Assembly (NCBI GenBank): GCA_947577185.1
Contig: CANPUE010000007.1
Coordinates: 62,001 to 126,000, forward strand
DNA length: 64,000 nt
Direction of reading: 5' to 3'
Source of the DNA: an uncultured Lachnospiraceae bacterium
Lineage (GTDB): Bacteria > Bacillota > Clostridia > Lachnospirales > Lachnospiraceae
A program made the translations under genes and the position numbers. This document shows positions 27,355 through 37,151 of this stretch, piece by piece. Numbering within the stretch: position 1 is the first letter of the stretch; each line of letters begins with the position of its first letter. Below the pieces are notes generated by a model. It searched no databases. It was not told the origin of the DNA and saw nothing but the letters and a program-made list of their open reading frames with translations.

Positions 27355-28347
27355 TCACGACCGGCTGTACGCCGCCAGAAAATCCAGCGTATCCTGATAG
27401 CAGGCTGCACCTTCCGGCGCCGCCAGATCCATCTGATACTCATGGGGAATCTCTCCCGCTTCCTTTGGAAAATACCGTTCTTTCACCGGTACGCCAAGGC
27501 TTCGCAATACACTGCCCAGCCGTTTGCCCTGCGCTTCGAAAGAACCGCTGTTCCCGTCTGTTATATAGACAGGCGGGCATTGCGGCACAATCCACGAAGG
27601 GATATGCAGATACCGAACGTTATCGCTCTTTTGCCAGCGCCGCTCCCCAAGATAGCTCTGCCCCACCTTATTCATAAAAAAACGCAGTTTCCGATCCGGG
27701 ATCCGATCAAAGGCATCAATTTCATAGGGACCGCAGTAAAGCAAAATCCCTTTGAGCGCATCCGCTCCGACAGCCGACGGAGCCCGGATTCCCGTCTCTT
27801 TCTCAAACGTATCAGAAAACCACACCGTCGCCGCCTGCATGGCTATATGTGCGCCTGCGGAATCCCCTGCCAGAAATACGCAGTCCATATCCAAAGACGG
27901 TTCCTGTTTTGACAGTCTGCCAAGCTCCTCCAGACATTCTGATGCCTGTATGACCTGCGCCGGCCATGCGGCTTCCGGCGACCACTCGTAATTCATAGCC
28001 GCCACCGCATAGCCTTCGGATGCCAGGAGCTTTCCCCAGTTTTCCAGACCGCTCTTGTCTCCTGCCACAAATGCGCCGCCATGAATCCACAGGATCACCG
28101 GAGCCTTTTTCTTCGGCGCAGGCAGATACAGATCAAAACTGTTTTTCTCGTATTGTGACGGATATGTCATATTTTTCTGCACACTGACTTCCTCTACCTG
28201 CTCTTCAAATCCATCCGGCACCCGTGCCGCGCCGTCTCCGCCCTGCCTGAGGAGCCATACTGCGGGCCAGGGTGAATACCAGAAATAAAACACCGCTGTG
28301 CCTGCAGCAAGCACTGACAGCACTATAACTACCAACAAATTTTTCAT
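27355..28347 (-). CDS. Alpha/beta hydrolase (esterase/lipase-like), membrane-anchored
   Basis: A 330-residue serine hydrolase with one N-terminal hydrophobic segment (about 4-24) and an extracellular alpha/beta hydrolase domain. The oxyanion HGG motif is in WIHGGAFVAGDKSG and the nucleophile elbow is GDSAG; an Asp in ITDGNSGSFE and a His in EIPHEYQMD complete a plausible triad. It resembles BD-FAE/HSL-type carbohydrate esterases, which remove acyl groups from glycans. It is embedded between GH39 and GH20 genes in the importer operon, so a deacylase of the imported sugar chain is likely. The second ATG (28347) is chosen since AGGA is then well spaced. Confidence 0.75.
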   Translation of the reverse strand: MKNLLVVIVLSVLAAGTAVFYFWYSPWPAVWLLRQGGDGAARVPDGFEEQVEEVSVQKNMTYPSQYEKNSFDLYLPAPKKKAPVILWIHGGAFVAGDKSGLENWGKLLASEGYAVAAMNYEWSPEAAWPAQVIQASECLEELGRLSKQEPSLDMDCVFLAGDSAGAHIAMQAATVWFSDTFEKETGIRAPSAVGADALKGILLYCGPYEIDAFDRIPDRKLRFFMNKVGQSYLGERRWQKSDNVRYLHIPSWIVPQCPPVYITDGNSGSFEAQGKRLGSVLRSLGVPVKERYFPKEAGEIPHEYQMDLAAPEGAACYQDTLDFLAAYSRS

Positions 28348-28367
28348 TCCGCACATCCTGTCTCTGC

Positions 28368-29939
28368 CTAAGCAAGCAGTAAAGTAATCAGCGCTGTCCC
28401 CATCGCCGGAAGCTCTACATCCAGCAAAATCCTTTCTTCTTTCTGTTCATAAGAAATTGTCTCTTTTTGCAGCTGTGAGGCTCCCATCAGAATATGATAT
28501 TCTTTCTCCTTCAAATAGACCGGTGACCCCATTTCCTGCCAGGCACTGCAGGCATTCGCATGCGTATCGTCAATCCGTTCAATCACGGCTTCCACGCATC
28601 CGCCGCTGCCCTCCACTGCAATAGACACCGTCTCCGCCTGAATGGGATGCAGCAGAGAATGATGATTGACCAGCAAGATCTGAACCGCGCCGGCCGCCTC
28701 CTTTTTTATCACATAACCGTCGACCGTTCCGGATCGGTAGATCTGTGACGAAATCTCCTCCCCCAGGCTGCGCAGCAGCGCAAAAGCGCGATAAGGGGCT
28801 TTGGGGATTCCCTGCTGCGTCATCAGGCCGAAACCGCCATGAAACGCAGGCGCCTCCTGACCGCCTTCCTCAAAAATATCCGAAAATCCCCAAAAAGAGT
28901 ATCCTGATGCAAGATTTCTTGCATCCAACATTGTCTTAACGGCAAACGAGGCACCGAAAGAACCGTCAGATTCCAGTCCCGCAAGGCTTCCCCACTCCGT
29001 ATAATACAGGGGATACCGCCCTGCTTCTCCCACAGCGCGCTCTGCAGCCTCCGTCCATACGCCCCTGTCCACATGTTCCCAGAGATGTTGTTGGAATACG
29101 CCGTATTCCAGCAGAAATTCTTCCCTGGCCTGTTCGTCACTCATGAGCTTCTTTATTTTTTCCGCATCATTCAGATCCAGCGGATTTTTAAAATTTGCGC
29201 TGTCCTCCACACCGTATCCGACTACCACATCCGTCGGATACTGGTGTGTGGAAATAAAATCAAGCGGCACCCCGTTTGTCTCACAAAATGCGATCATCTC
29301 CGGAATCCATGCATTGTTAGACGTGGCAGGTCCGCCTACACGCAGACGGCTGTCTGTCTTTTTGATGCTCTCCGCCGTAGCCTGGTACAGCCTGAAATAT
29401 TCTTCTCTGTCACCCGACCAGAATCCATAAGGGGAATCTTTGCCGCCCAGATTCGGTTCATTCCAGACTTCAAAATACCACTCCCGCACTTCCCCGCGTC
29501 CGTATCTGTCTATGATATGTTCCAAAAATGATTCAATCAGCCACTGCCACTGCTCATATTCTTCCGGCGGCGTCGTATTGCCCCTGTAATGAAAGACCGT
29601 GTTCTTCCCCGAAGCCAGCGCCTCCGGCATAAATCCCAGCTCCACAAAGGGCTGCATACCGATGGACACCAGAAAATCGAATATCTTATCAATATTGGCA
29701 AAAGACAGATGCAGTTCATTGGAAAACATCGGTTTTAACACCACGCTCATGTCATCGTCAAACAAACCGTGGAATCTGACACGCTTTACGCCCAGTTCCC
29801 TGTGACATCTTGCAATCTGTTCCTGCCAGTCCGCGCCAAGCGCTCTGGACGCATGGCAGCTTCCCACACAAAACTCCCACGGCTTTTGCAGCGTTTCCCA
29901 CTGCTCCTTCTTTCGTAAATCTATCTGCAGCGTATGCAT
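28368..29939 (-). CDS. Glycoside hydrolase family 39-like enzyme
   Basis: A 523-residue intracellular glycosidase, of the family of beta-xylosidases and alpha-L-iduronidases. The acid/base is expected at Glu161 in EVWNEPNLGG and the nucleophile at Glu315 in YYTEWGS, both in the standard (beta/alpha)8 positions. The N-terminus holds RVRFHGLFDDDM, as in GH39 xylosidases, and a beta-sandwich follows from about residue 410. The start at 29939 has GGGAGAAGG; an upstream ATG overlapping the permease stop codon (29972) is the alternative. Directly follows the ABC permeases, so it probably attacks the imported oligosaccharide. Confidence 0.85.
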   Translation of the reverse strand: MHTLQIDLRKKEQWETLQKPWEFCVGSCHASRALGADWQEQIARCHRELGVKRVRFHGLFDDDMSVVLKPMFSNELHLSFANIDKIFDFLVSIGMQPFVELGFMPEALASGKNTVFHYRGNTTPPEEYEQWQWLIESFLEHIIDRYGRGEVREWYFEVWNEPNLGGKDSPYGFWSGDREEYFRLYQATAESIKKTDSRLRVGGPATSNNAWIPEMIAFCETNGVPLDFISTHQYPTDVVVGYGVEDSANFKNPLDLNDAEKIKKLMSDEQAREEFLLEYGVFQQHLWEHVDRGVWTEAAERAVGEAGRYPLYYTEWGSLAGLESDGSFGASFAVKTMLDARNLASGYSFWGFSDIFEEGGQEAPAFHGGFGLMTQQGIPKAPYRAFALLRSLGEEISSQIYRSGTVDGYVIKKEAAGAVQILLVNHHSLLHPIQAETVSIAVEGSGGCVEAVIERIDDTHANACSAWQEMGSPVYLKEKEYHILMGASQLQKETISYEQKEERILLDVELPAMGTALITLLLA

Positions 29940-29968
29940 AGTACCTTCTCCCTTCTTTTTCACCCGGA

Positions 29969-30856
29969 TCATCCCTTTACGGCGCCGACCGTGATCCCTT
30001 TCACAAAATATTTCTGGAACAGCGGATAGATTAACATGACCGGCAGAACGCTCATAACCGCCGTCGCCATTCGCAGCGATGTGGAGGGCAGATTTTTGAC
30101 TGCCGCCGGGTCCAGTCCCGCCATCTCCCCGCTCTGGAGTGCCTGCATGTTGCGCACCATCTCCGTCAGGAGCTGCTGCACACTGTACAGATTATGATCT
30201 GTGACATAATACAGACCGTTGGTCCAGTTGTTCCAGTAGCCAAGTCCGATCATCAGCCCAATCGTTGCGACGATGGGCAGCGACATCGGCAGCACAATCT
30301 CGAAGAAAAGACGGATCTCTCCGATCCCGTCGATTCTCGCCGCCTCCAGCACCGCCGAAGGGATGCTGGACATAAAATAACTGCGCGCAATGATCACGAA
30401 AAAGGCATTGACCATCAGCGACGGCACGATCAGCGCCGCTATCGTATTCTTGATATGAAAAACATTCGTGTACATCATGTAGGTTGGAATCAGCCCGCCG
30501 TTAAACAGCATCGTGAAGAATACGAAAAAGGAAATCCCTTTGCGAAACGGAAGTCCGTCCACAGACAGCGCGTATGCTAACAGTACCGTCATCAGAAGTC
30601 CTGCCGCAGTTCCCACAGCCGTTACCAAAAAAGTAATCCCGTATGCTTTAAAGATGTTTCCCGCTCCCGCAAACAGATATCGGTATGCCTCAAAGCTCAG
30701 TTCCCGCGGCAGGATCGAATACCCTGCCGCGATGAGTGTCTGCTCTTTTGTAAAAGAGGATGATACCAGAAGCAGAAACGGAATGATCACGATCAGGCTC
30801 ACAATGCCAAGAATGATATGGGCCCCGATGCGGAACCCCTTATTTGTCTGTTTCAT
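29969..30856 (-). CDS. Sugar ABC transporter permease (CUT1 family, LplC/YtcP-like)
   Basis: A 295-residue inner-membrane permease with six helices. The cytoplasmic EAA-loop reads EAARIDGIGEIRLFFEIVLPMSLP, the signature that contacts the ATPase. The C-terminal tail FQKYFVKGITVGAVKG is typical of the second permease of oligosaccharide importers next to YesM/YesN systems. It is 16 bases downstream of the first permease. No ATPase gene occurs in this locus, so a shared MsmX-like ATPase elsewhere is expected. Confidence 0.92.
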   Translation of the reverse strand: MKQTNKGFRIGAHIILGIVSLIVIIPFLLLVSSSFTKEQTLIAAGYSILPRELSFEAYRYLFAGAGNIFKAYGITFLVTAVGTAAGLLMTVLLAYALSVDGLPFRKGISFFVFFTMLFNGGLIPTYMMYTNVFHIKNTIAALIVPSLMVNAFFVIIARSYFMSSIPSAVLEAARIDGIGEIRLFFEIVLPMSLPIVATIGLMIGLGYWNNWTNGLYYVTDHNLYSVQQLLTEMVRNMQALQSGEMAGLDPAAVKNLPSTSLRMATAVMSVLPVMLIYPLFQKYFVKGITVGAVKG

Positions 30857-30872
30857 GTTTACACCCCCTCAT

Positions 30873-31781
30873 TTAAAATAACGCGTTCTCTCTGCTGATC
30901 TTATTTACAATCCAGTTTGCAAACAGCACCAGCATGAATCCTACAAGAGACTGGTACACGCCTGCCGCACTCGACATTCCCACATTAGAGCTCTGCATCA
31001 GCCCGCGGTATACATAAGTGTCAATCGTACTGGTCACATCATACAGGGCGCCGGAATTGAGCGGCACCTGATAGAACAGTCCAAAATCCGAATAAAAGAT
31101 ACGCCCTATGCTCAACAGGCACATCGTGACCATGGTCGGTTTCAGATTGGGAATCGTGATAAAACAGATCTTCTGCCACATCGAAGCGCCGTCCACATCG
31201 GCCGCCTCGTAGAAACTTCTGTCGATTCCCACGAGCGTGGAAAAATATATGATACTGTTATAACCGACGATCACCCACATATGGACAAAGACGAGCACAA
31301 AAGGCCAAATTCCGGCACGGGCATACCAGTTTTGCCCGTCAGATTTAAGCGCCGCCAGGATCGTCTTATTCACATACCCCTGATCAGGACTCAAAAACCC
31401 GTAAACCAGATAGCTTACAATCACCATGGACAGCAGATAAGGCAGAAGCATCACTGTCTGATAGAATTTTTTCATCTTCTTCGAGCGGATCTCGTTCAGC
31501 AGAATCGCCAGCGTGATCGCCATGATCGTATCCAACAGGATAAACGCAAGATTGTACAATATGGTGTTTCTCGTAATCGTCCATGCATCGTTTGTCTTGA
31601 AAAGAAACTCAAAATTTTTAAACCCGGACCAGCTGCTGCCCCAAATTCCCTTATTATACTGATAGTTCTTAAAAGCAATCACCATTCCGCCCATGGGAAT
31701 ATAGTTATTGATCAGCAGGTAGAGCAGCGCCGGAAGGGCCATGAGATAGATTGGCGCATAACGCCGTGCCTTTTTTCTCAT
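30873..31781 (-). CDS. Sugar ABC transporter permease (CUT1 family, LplB/YteP-like)
   Basis: A 302-residue six-helix permease. It starts with basic residues and ALPALLYLLINNYIPMGGMVIAFK, and has the EAA-loop EAADVDGASMWQKICFITIPNLKP. The ATG at 31781 follows GGAGGTAACA; the reading frame is open 4 codons further upstream without a ribosome site. It forms the translocation pore together with the permease that follows and receives sugar from the lipoprotein encoded just before it. Confidence 0.92.
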   Translation of the reverse strand: MRKKARRYAPIYLMALPALLYLLINNYIPMGGMVIAFKNYQYNKGIWGSSWSGFKNFEFLFKTNDAWTITRNTILYNLAFILLDTIMAITLAILLNEIRSKKMKKFYQTVMLLPYLLSMVIVSYLVYGFLSPDQGYVNKTILAALKSDGQNWYARAGIWPFVLVFVHMWVIVGYNSIIYFSTLVGIDRSFYEAADVDGASMWQKICFITIPNLKPTMVTMCLLSIGRIFYSDFGLFYQVPLNSGALYDVTSTIDTYVYRGLMQSSNVGMSSAAGVYQSLVGFMLVLFANWIVNKISRENALF

Positions 31782-31803
31782 TGTTACCTCCATTTTCGCC
31801 CTC

Positions 31804-33348
31804 TCACTTCACACTGTTCGCAGCCGCCCATTCGTCCAGCTGGCGCTGCTTCTCTGCAATGATCGTGTCGATTCCGGCAGAGCGCAGTTCTTCCTGGAAC
31901 TTTGGAAGCGTCTGAGCCGGATCAAGGCTTCCGCTCTCAATTCCCATCGCATACTTGGCGAATACATTGGCACAGGCCGTCGTCTCATTCTGCACATTCG
32001 AAGGATCAAAGGTAAATCCCAGCGCTTTGGAACGTCTTGCAGAATTGTTAAACGCAGTCATCTGCTCATGTACATCCGGATCGTCCCCTTCCCAGGTATA
32101 ACCGATCAGCATATTGCCCCAGGTCCATCCCAGTGTGTTGTCATACGTACGGCTCTGCGCATCCTGTCCGTCCGGGTAACCGATCATCCCCTGTTCGGCA
32201 TCCTTTATCACATAATTTTCCCCTTCTATCCCATAGCAAAGCAGATTTACAAGATAACTGTCAGTATACATCAGGTTAAGAAGTTCCATGGCCTTCTGCG
32301 GATATCTGGAATTGTGCGGCACGGTCCAGCACGCAGTCTGTACAGTACTGGATGACATATAAGGTTCTACCAGTTCGATATGTCTGATCGGTCCTCCCAG
32401 CATCTGGCTCTGGCTGGTATCACTGGTGGGATTGCCGTTTGCAAAGTAACCAAGCATTTTCCCTGTCGCGAACAGATCCGGATTGGATACGGTGGAGGTG
32501 GTGATCTCCTGATAGATATACCCTTTCTGATACCAGTCGTACATCCGCTCTACCAGCTCGACATAGCCTTCTGATTCATATAAATTCTCCACCTTCAGCT
32601 CACTGCCCAGATCTAACAGGACACCGTAGTTATTGGAAATGGGATCCCAGTCCCAATACTGAAACAGACAGCCCATCGTACTGTTACCGGCGATTCCGGC
32701 CATATCGGGATCTTTCTCATGCATGATCTCGAAACACTTTTCGATGTCATCCAGCGTCTTCGCATTCTCAAGTCCCAGACCCAGTTCCTGATTGATGTCG
32801 TCCCGATAATAGTAGCACATCGACCGGGCCAGATCTCTGTTCGTCGGAACCGCATAGGTCACGCCCCCGTACTTACAGGATGCCAATACATCTTCCCCCA
32901 TAATCCCGATGATGTCGCTGCCATACTCCGCCAGAAGTTCATCCAGGCCAGACAACGCACCCTGCCCCGCCAGTGTGGAAGTCAGCGATCCTGTGGAAAG
33001 CATCAGATCCACCTGCTCGTCTCCTGACATCATCAGATTCACCTGCTGTGCATACGATCCAAAATTAACGATATTCAATTTGACCTCAGCATGAATTAAC
33101 GGCCTGATATAATCGTTCACCGCCTGATTGACCTTTTCCAGACTGTCATTATTCCCGCCAAACGATATCGCATAAAGTTCCAGCTGCACCGTTTCTTCCT
33201 GTGCGTCTTCGGAATCCGCCGACTCTTTCACGTCTTCCTCCCCCGTCTCCGCTTTCTGCCCGTTTTCTCCGGACTGCCCACAGCCAGTCAACGCCGATAC
33301 CGCCATAAATGTTGCCATCACCAGCGCAGCAATTCTTTTTCTCTTCAT
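31804..33348 (-). CDS. Extracellular solute-binding protein, family 1 (sugar ABC importer)
   Basis: A 514-residue lipoprotein (lipobox LTGC, Cys at about residue 23) with an acidic linker and a two-lobed sugar-binding domain. Its size and the SDTSQSQMLGG and NSRYPQKAMELLNLMYTD segments match the large DUF3502-like/LplA-type binding proteins that pair with LplB/LplC permeases. CAGGAGGAAATCAT precedes the ATG. It has a separate promoter (33398-33426), so it may be expressed above the regulators. The ligand is unknown; neighbouring enzymes suggest a branched oligosaccharide with xylose-, amino-sugar- and galactose-type ends. Confidence 0.9.
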   Translation of the reverse strand: MKRKRIAALVMATFMAVSALTGCGQSGENGQKAETGEEDVKESADSEDAQEETVQLELYAISFGGNNDSLEKVNQAVNDYIRPLIHAEVKLNIVNFGSYAQQVNLMMSGDEQVDLMLSTGSLTSTLAGQGALSGLDELLAEYGSDIIGIMGEDVLASCKYGGVTYAVPTNRDLARSMCYYYRDDINQELGLGLENAKTLDDIEKCFEIMHEKDPDMAGIAGNSTMGCLFQYWDWDPISNNYGVLLDLGSELKVENLYESEGYVELVERMYDWYQKGYIYQEITTSTVSNPDLFATGKMLGYFANGNPTSDTSQSQMLGGPIRHIELVEPYMSSSTVQTACWTVPHNSRYPQKAMELLNLMYTDSYLVNLLCYGIEGENYVIKDAEQGMIGYPDGQDAQSRTYDNTLGWTWGNMLIGYTWEGDDPDVHEQMTAFNNSARRSKALGFTFDPSNVQNETTACANVFAKYAMGIESGSLDPAQTLPKFQEELRSAGIDTIIAEKQRQLDEWAAANSVK

Positions 33349-33397
33349 ATGATTTCCTCCTGTGATTTTCCGTATTTGCTGTTGATGACCCTATTAT

Positions 33398-33426
33398 GGC
33401 ATAAGCAGCTCCCCTCTTTCTGTCAA
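33398..33426 (-). promoter_or_regulatory. Probable promoter of the importer operon
   Basis: On the minus strand consensus TTGACA (33426-33421), 17-base spacer and a weak TATGCC -10 (33403-33398), 50 bases before the binding-protein start. A weak -10 fits a promoter that needs the YesN-type activator. Confidence 0.55.
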
Positions 33427-33503
33427 TATTGATCAAAAAGCTGTCACTTTTGCTACATAATAGCCGCACCTTTCTCCCGGCATGATTTTTCAACCTGTTC
33501 ATT

Positions 33504-33540
33504 CATGCCAGAGCAGTTTACTGCGATGGCTCAAATTGCC
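33504..33540 (-). repeat. Dispersed intergenic repeat, copy A (shortened)
   Basis: The two ends of the repeat (CATGCCAGAGCAGTTTACTGCGATG and GCTCAAATTGCC) are fused, with the interior missing. It sits between the response-regulator stop codon and the importer promoter. Full copies are at 48076-48169 and 56762-56828. Confidence 0.6.
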
Positions 33541-33546
33541 CTGTCC

Positions 33547-35133
33547 TTATATATGTTTTTTTCTATATTCCACAGGCGTACAGCCAGTCGCTTTTTTGAA
33601 TACTCTGGAAAAATAAGGCATGTTTGTATATCCCAGTTCCTGCGCGATCTGCGTCACCGACCGGTCGGTCGTCAGAAGCAGTTTCTGTACCTTTTCCATC
33701 TTTTTCATTGTGATATAATCCACCAGATAGTATCCGGTCTCGTTTCGAAACAGTCTTGCCAGATAGCCGGGATTCAGGTAGACCAGCCGGGCCAGGCTGT
33801 TTCTCGACAAATCCTCTTCCAGATGTTCGTCAATGTACTTTTTCACTTCTCCCACCACGCTTTTTTCATGTTTTACCGACTCAATATGTCGGATGGCCGT
33901 CTGTATGATCTGTTCGAGATGTTCCTGCATCTTCCCGCTGGATGTCAGGGCTTCCTTGTAATTTTCCTCAAAATCATACTGCGCCAGCAGCTCTCTCACG
34001 GAAATATTACAATCCGTCAATACGGAATACACCATCTGCAGCACATCCTGATACAGCAGAAGCAGCATCCTGGCATCCATCCTCCCCTCAGAAACCATTT
34101 TCCGCACATACCGTCGCAGATGCGCACACAGTTCCTCTCCTTTCCCTGCCATGAGAAGCAGTTTCCAGTTTTCCAGTTCCTGCCTGTCCTCGGGCTCTCT
34201 GCTGCCGCAGTCTTTCTCATCATGCAGACGGAAAATCCTGTCATCATAAGATACATTGTTCTGCTCCTGTCTTAACAGCGCGCTGTGCATCGCCGGAAGT
34301 TTCTCAATCTTACAGGGCTCTCCCAGATAGAAAGAAGATTTCGTATCAAAGTGCGCTTTCATAAATTCCATAAACCGCCCGGCCTTCTCCGCGATCTCCT
34401 CCCCGTCCGGAGTCTGTCCGGCACGATATGTAAACAGAATCCACTTTCTGTTGACCGTATCCGAAAGCAGAAAAGGCTGTTCCCGGGCAAACAGCTCCGT
34501 CAGGACATTTTTGACCACAAAATCCAGATCATACTTCTCCCAGACTGTCAGATCCAGATTCCACTCTCTGATCGCGCAGCTCATAAGCAGATAATCCGAC
34601 TCCAGGTCTATGGAAAGGCTTTTCTCCTCAATCTGCCTGTGCATCCTCTCCCTGCTGTCTGAGAGCAGATTATGAAAAACATCCCACCAGAATCGCTCGA
34701 TCACCGCTGTCTTGTTCCGCTCCCACAGTTCCCCTCTCACCGTGCTGCTTTTTCGTTTCTCCCACTCGGACAGCGCATTGCCGGTCACACGCTCGATATC
34801 ACCGATGGATACAGGCTTTAAGAGGTAGTCAAAGGCGCCCATTTTCACTGCTTCTCTGGCATAGGTAAAGTCTGCATGACAGGTCAGAAAGATGCCGATC
34901 GTATCCGGCGAGCAGACCCGCATCCACTGCAGCAGATCCAGCCCCGTTTCACCGGGCATTTCGATATCGCACAAAAGCACGTGGATCGTATTCCGGGAAA
35001 ACTGTTCCCTGGCAGCCTGTACACTGTCCGCCGTCAACACCCGGTCAAATCCCGCCTTTTTCCAGTCTGTCTGCGTCCTGATCGCTTCAATCGTCGGATA
35101 TTCATCATCTACCAGTAAAATCACTCTGCTCAT
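33547..35133 (-). CDS. YesN-type response regulator with AraC output domain
   Basis: A 528-residue activator: receiver domain (phospho-acceptor Asp56 in LLCDIEMPG, Lys in LLKPVS), a long helical middle region (about 135-420), and a C-terminal AraC double HTH (SRNSLARLVYLNPGYLARLF; RSVTQIAQELGYTNMPYFSRVF). Its ATG overlaps the kinase stop by 4 bases. Such regulators activate the adjacent CUT1 importer genes in response to an extracellular sugar, so the promoter at 33398-33426 is its likely target. Confidence 0.93.
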   Translation of the reverse strand: MSRVILLVDDEYPTIEAIRTQTDWKKAGFDRVLTADSVQAAREQFSRNTIHVLLCDIEMPGETGLDLLQWMRVCSPDTIGIFLTCHADFTYAREAVKMGAFDYLLKPVSIGDIERVTGNALSEWEKRKSSTVRGELWERNKTAVIERFWWDVFHNLLSDSRERMHRQIEEKSLSIDLESDYLLMSCAIREWNLDLTVWEKYDLDFVVKNVLTELFAREQPFLLSDTVNRKWILFTYRAGQTPDGEEIAEKAGRFMEFMKAHFDTKSSFYLGEPCKIEKLPAMHSALLRQEQNNVSYDDRIFRLHDEKDCGSREPEDRQELENWKLLLMAGKGEELCAHLRRYVRKMVSEGRMDARMLLLLYQDVLQMVYSVLTDCNISVRELLAQYDFEENYKEALTSSGKMQEHLEQIIQTAIRHIESVKHEKSVVGEVKKYIDEHLEEDLSRNSLARLVYLNPGYLARLFRNETGYYLVDYITMKKMEKVQKLLLTTDRSVTQIAQELGYTNMPYFSRVFKKATGCTPVEYRKKHI

Positions 35134-37001
35134 TCATACACCTCCCTGTCATTTTCGCCGCTGTCATACCTGCGCTCTCCCATGCTTTCCCCGATACAGC
35201 TGTCTGTGCTCTCTTCCTCCCTGAAAACAAGCGGCAGAATAATCTCGGAACATGCCCCGGACTGCGGCATATTAGACAACTGTACCCACGCTGCTTCTCC
35301 ATAAAGCAGTTTTAAACGCTGAATCACATTGTTGATCCCGATTCCCTGCCCATGCCCTTTCTTCACCGTTTCTCCGTTTTTGACCGCCGTAAGCACTTCT
35401 TCCTCATAGCCGGGCCCGCTGTCTGTTATCGTAATACGAAGTTTCTGCTCCGGTATCCTGTTTTCCTGCACCTCATTCCCCTGATACGGATCTTGTGTGC
35501 AGACCTCATTGTCTTCCTTCGTGCACGCTTTCTCGATACAGATTGCTTCCGCTATCACTTCCAGATTCAGGTTTTTAGATCTCATCCCGTATTTCAGACT
35601 GTTTTCCACGAAAGTCTGAATGATCAGAGGCGGAATCTCTGCATCCAGCAGCACCTCCTCGATCTCCACCCCGCACAAAAGGTCATTCTGGTATCGAAGA
35701 CGGTGCAGTTTCAGATAGTTTTCTATATGCTCCTTTTCTTCCCGCAGGCTCGCCATCGCATCCGGATCCCTGAAGCGATAACTGAAATACCGGCTGAGAC
35801 AGACTGTCATCTGCTCAATCAGATCATTACGCTTCACCAGAGAAAAAGAATGAATCACATTGAGCGTATTCAGGAAAAAATGCGGGCGGATCTGTGCCTG
35901 CAGGTATTGCAGCCAAATCCGCTGCTCCCTGATCTTCCTCTCATAGACATCTTTCTGCAGTCTGCCGATCTCTGTCACCATGTTGTTAAAATAGGAGCCG
36001 ATCTCCTCAAACTCCCGGAACCTGCTTCCCGTCCTCACACGGACACTTAAATTCCCCTTCTGAACCTCATTCATGGAACCTACCAGCTGTTCCACCGGAC
36101 GGGATACCGAACCGGAGAGCATACGCCATAACAGCGGAATCGACAATAGCGCCGCCGCCAGTGCCAGCCCTATAATATTTTGAATCAGATAAATGTTTCC
36201 GGTGTACCTTTCCTCCGGAACCAGAATCACCATCGAGACAGGCAGTGTTCTGGAAGATTTTATAATCTGCAGGTATCGCTCTCCTTCTATCTGTATGAGA
36301 TTTCCGTTCTTCTGCTCTGACACCCTGTATTCATCGGGAAAAGGCCCTCCTTGTCTGCCGACTGCCGCACCGTCCTCATCCACGAAAAGTACCGTGCCCG
36401 TTTCACTGTAATCTATTTTCTCCAGTGGAATCGAAAGGGATGAGACATCAAGCCATGCGCCGCAGCTCGTCGATCCGCCTGACACCACCCGCACAAGATA
36501 ATCCGTTTCTTTATCTTTTATCAGCACCCATGTATTGGGCGGATAATTCGACTCGAACTCTTCCATGATCCGTTTCATGTCGCTGACCTGCCTGCCGCTT
36601 CCCTTCTGCCCCACCTGACAGAGAAAGATCTCCTCCGTCTCACTTTCTGACTTGACAAAGATCCCGTCAAACATATGATAAAGTATGCTGGTATCTTCCA
36701 GTTTCTGCATCACATGATACTTGGCTATGTGCCGCTCCAGCGCATCCGAAGAGCGCGCCAATATTGATATCTCATAGGTGTTGACTGCTAATTGAGACAA
36801 AACTTTATTAATCCCCTCGACATTGCTGTCCAGAAATTCCAGATATACCTCAGAGAGCATCTCGTTTGCCTCCATGGACTGTTCCCGCATCTTGGCGCCA
36901 ATGAACCAGGGAAGTACAAGTACCGTGACAGCCGCCACGATAAAGCATAACAGCATGTTCCTGATGATCCACCTTTTCAAAGTTGTCTTTCTTTTGAGCA
37001 T
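35130..37001 (-). CDS. YesM-type sensor histidine kinase
   Basis: A 623-residue membrane kinase: two transmembrane helices (about 14-34 and 272-294) around a Cache-like outside sensor domain, a HAMP linker (about 295-350), a His-kinase domain with phospho-acceptor His374 in QIRPHFFLNTLN, and an ATPase domain (FVENSLKYG; GQGIGINNVIQRL). A Cys/Glu-rich insert near 480-510 is unusual but does not touch the motifs. It is first in the transcription unit with its own promoter (37033-37061) and is coupled to the YesN-type regulator. Confidence 0.93.
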   Translation of the reverse strand: MLKRKTTLKRWIIRNMLLCFIVAAVTVLVLPWFIGAKMREQSMEANEMLSEVYLEFLDSNVEGINKVLSQLAVNTYEISILARSSDALERHIAKYHVMQKLEDTSILYHMFDGIFVKSESETEEIFLCQVGQKGSGRQVSDMKRIMEEFESNYPPNTWVLIKDKETDYLVRVVSGGSTSCGAWLDVSSLSIPLEKIDYSETGTVLFVDEDGAAVGRQGGPFPDEYRVSEQKNGNLIQIEGERYLQIIKSSRTLPVSMVILVPEERYTGNIYLIQNIIGLALAAALLSIPLLWRMLSGSVSRPVEQLVGSMNEVQKGNLSVRVRTGSRFREFEEIGSYFNNMVTEIGRLQKDVYERKIREQRIWLQYLQAQIRPHFFLNTLNVIHSFSLVKRNDLIEQMTVCLSRYFSYRFRDPDAMASLREEKEHIENYLKLHRLRYQNDLLCGVEIEEVLLDAEIPPLIIQTFVENSLKYGMRSKNLNLEVIAEAICIEKACTKEDNEVCTQDPYQGNEVQENRIPEQKLRITITDSGPGYEEEVLTAVKNGETVKKGHGQGIGINNVIQRLKLLYGEAAWVQLSNMPQSGACSEIILPLVFREEESTDSCIGESMGERRYDSGENDREVYE

Positions 37002-37032
37002 TCCCGCACCCTCTCTTTTGTCTGTTTTTTAT

Positions 37033-37061
37033 AGTTTACCCTACCGGCACCAGCTTCTCAA
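37033..37061 (-). promoter_or_regulatory. Probable promoter of the YesMN-type operon
   Basis: On the minus strand TTGAGA (37061-37056), 17-base spacer, TAAACT (37038-37033), about 35 bases before the kinase start. Confidence 0.5.
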
Positions 37062-37077
37062 CTGCGCTTTAACGAAA

Positions 37078-37115
37078 AAAGACGCATGGTTCACATTTCT
37101 GCTCCATGCGTCTTT
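37078..37115 (-). terminator. Intrinsic terminator after spoVAC
   Basis: A 12-bp stem with GACGCATGG (37081-37089) and CCATGCGTC (37104-37112) as core, followed on the minus strand by six T. It ends the spoVAB-spoVAC unit, so no spoVAD or spoVAE is cotranscribed. The stem core matches the terminators at 11318 and 38384. Confidence 0.88.
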
Positions 37116-37151
37116 GACCCGCCGCCTGTAAAAAGATAACCTCTGTTCCCG

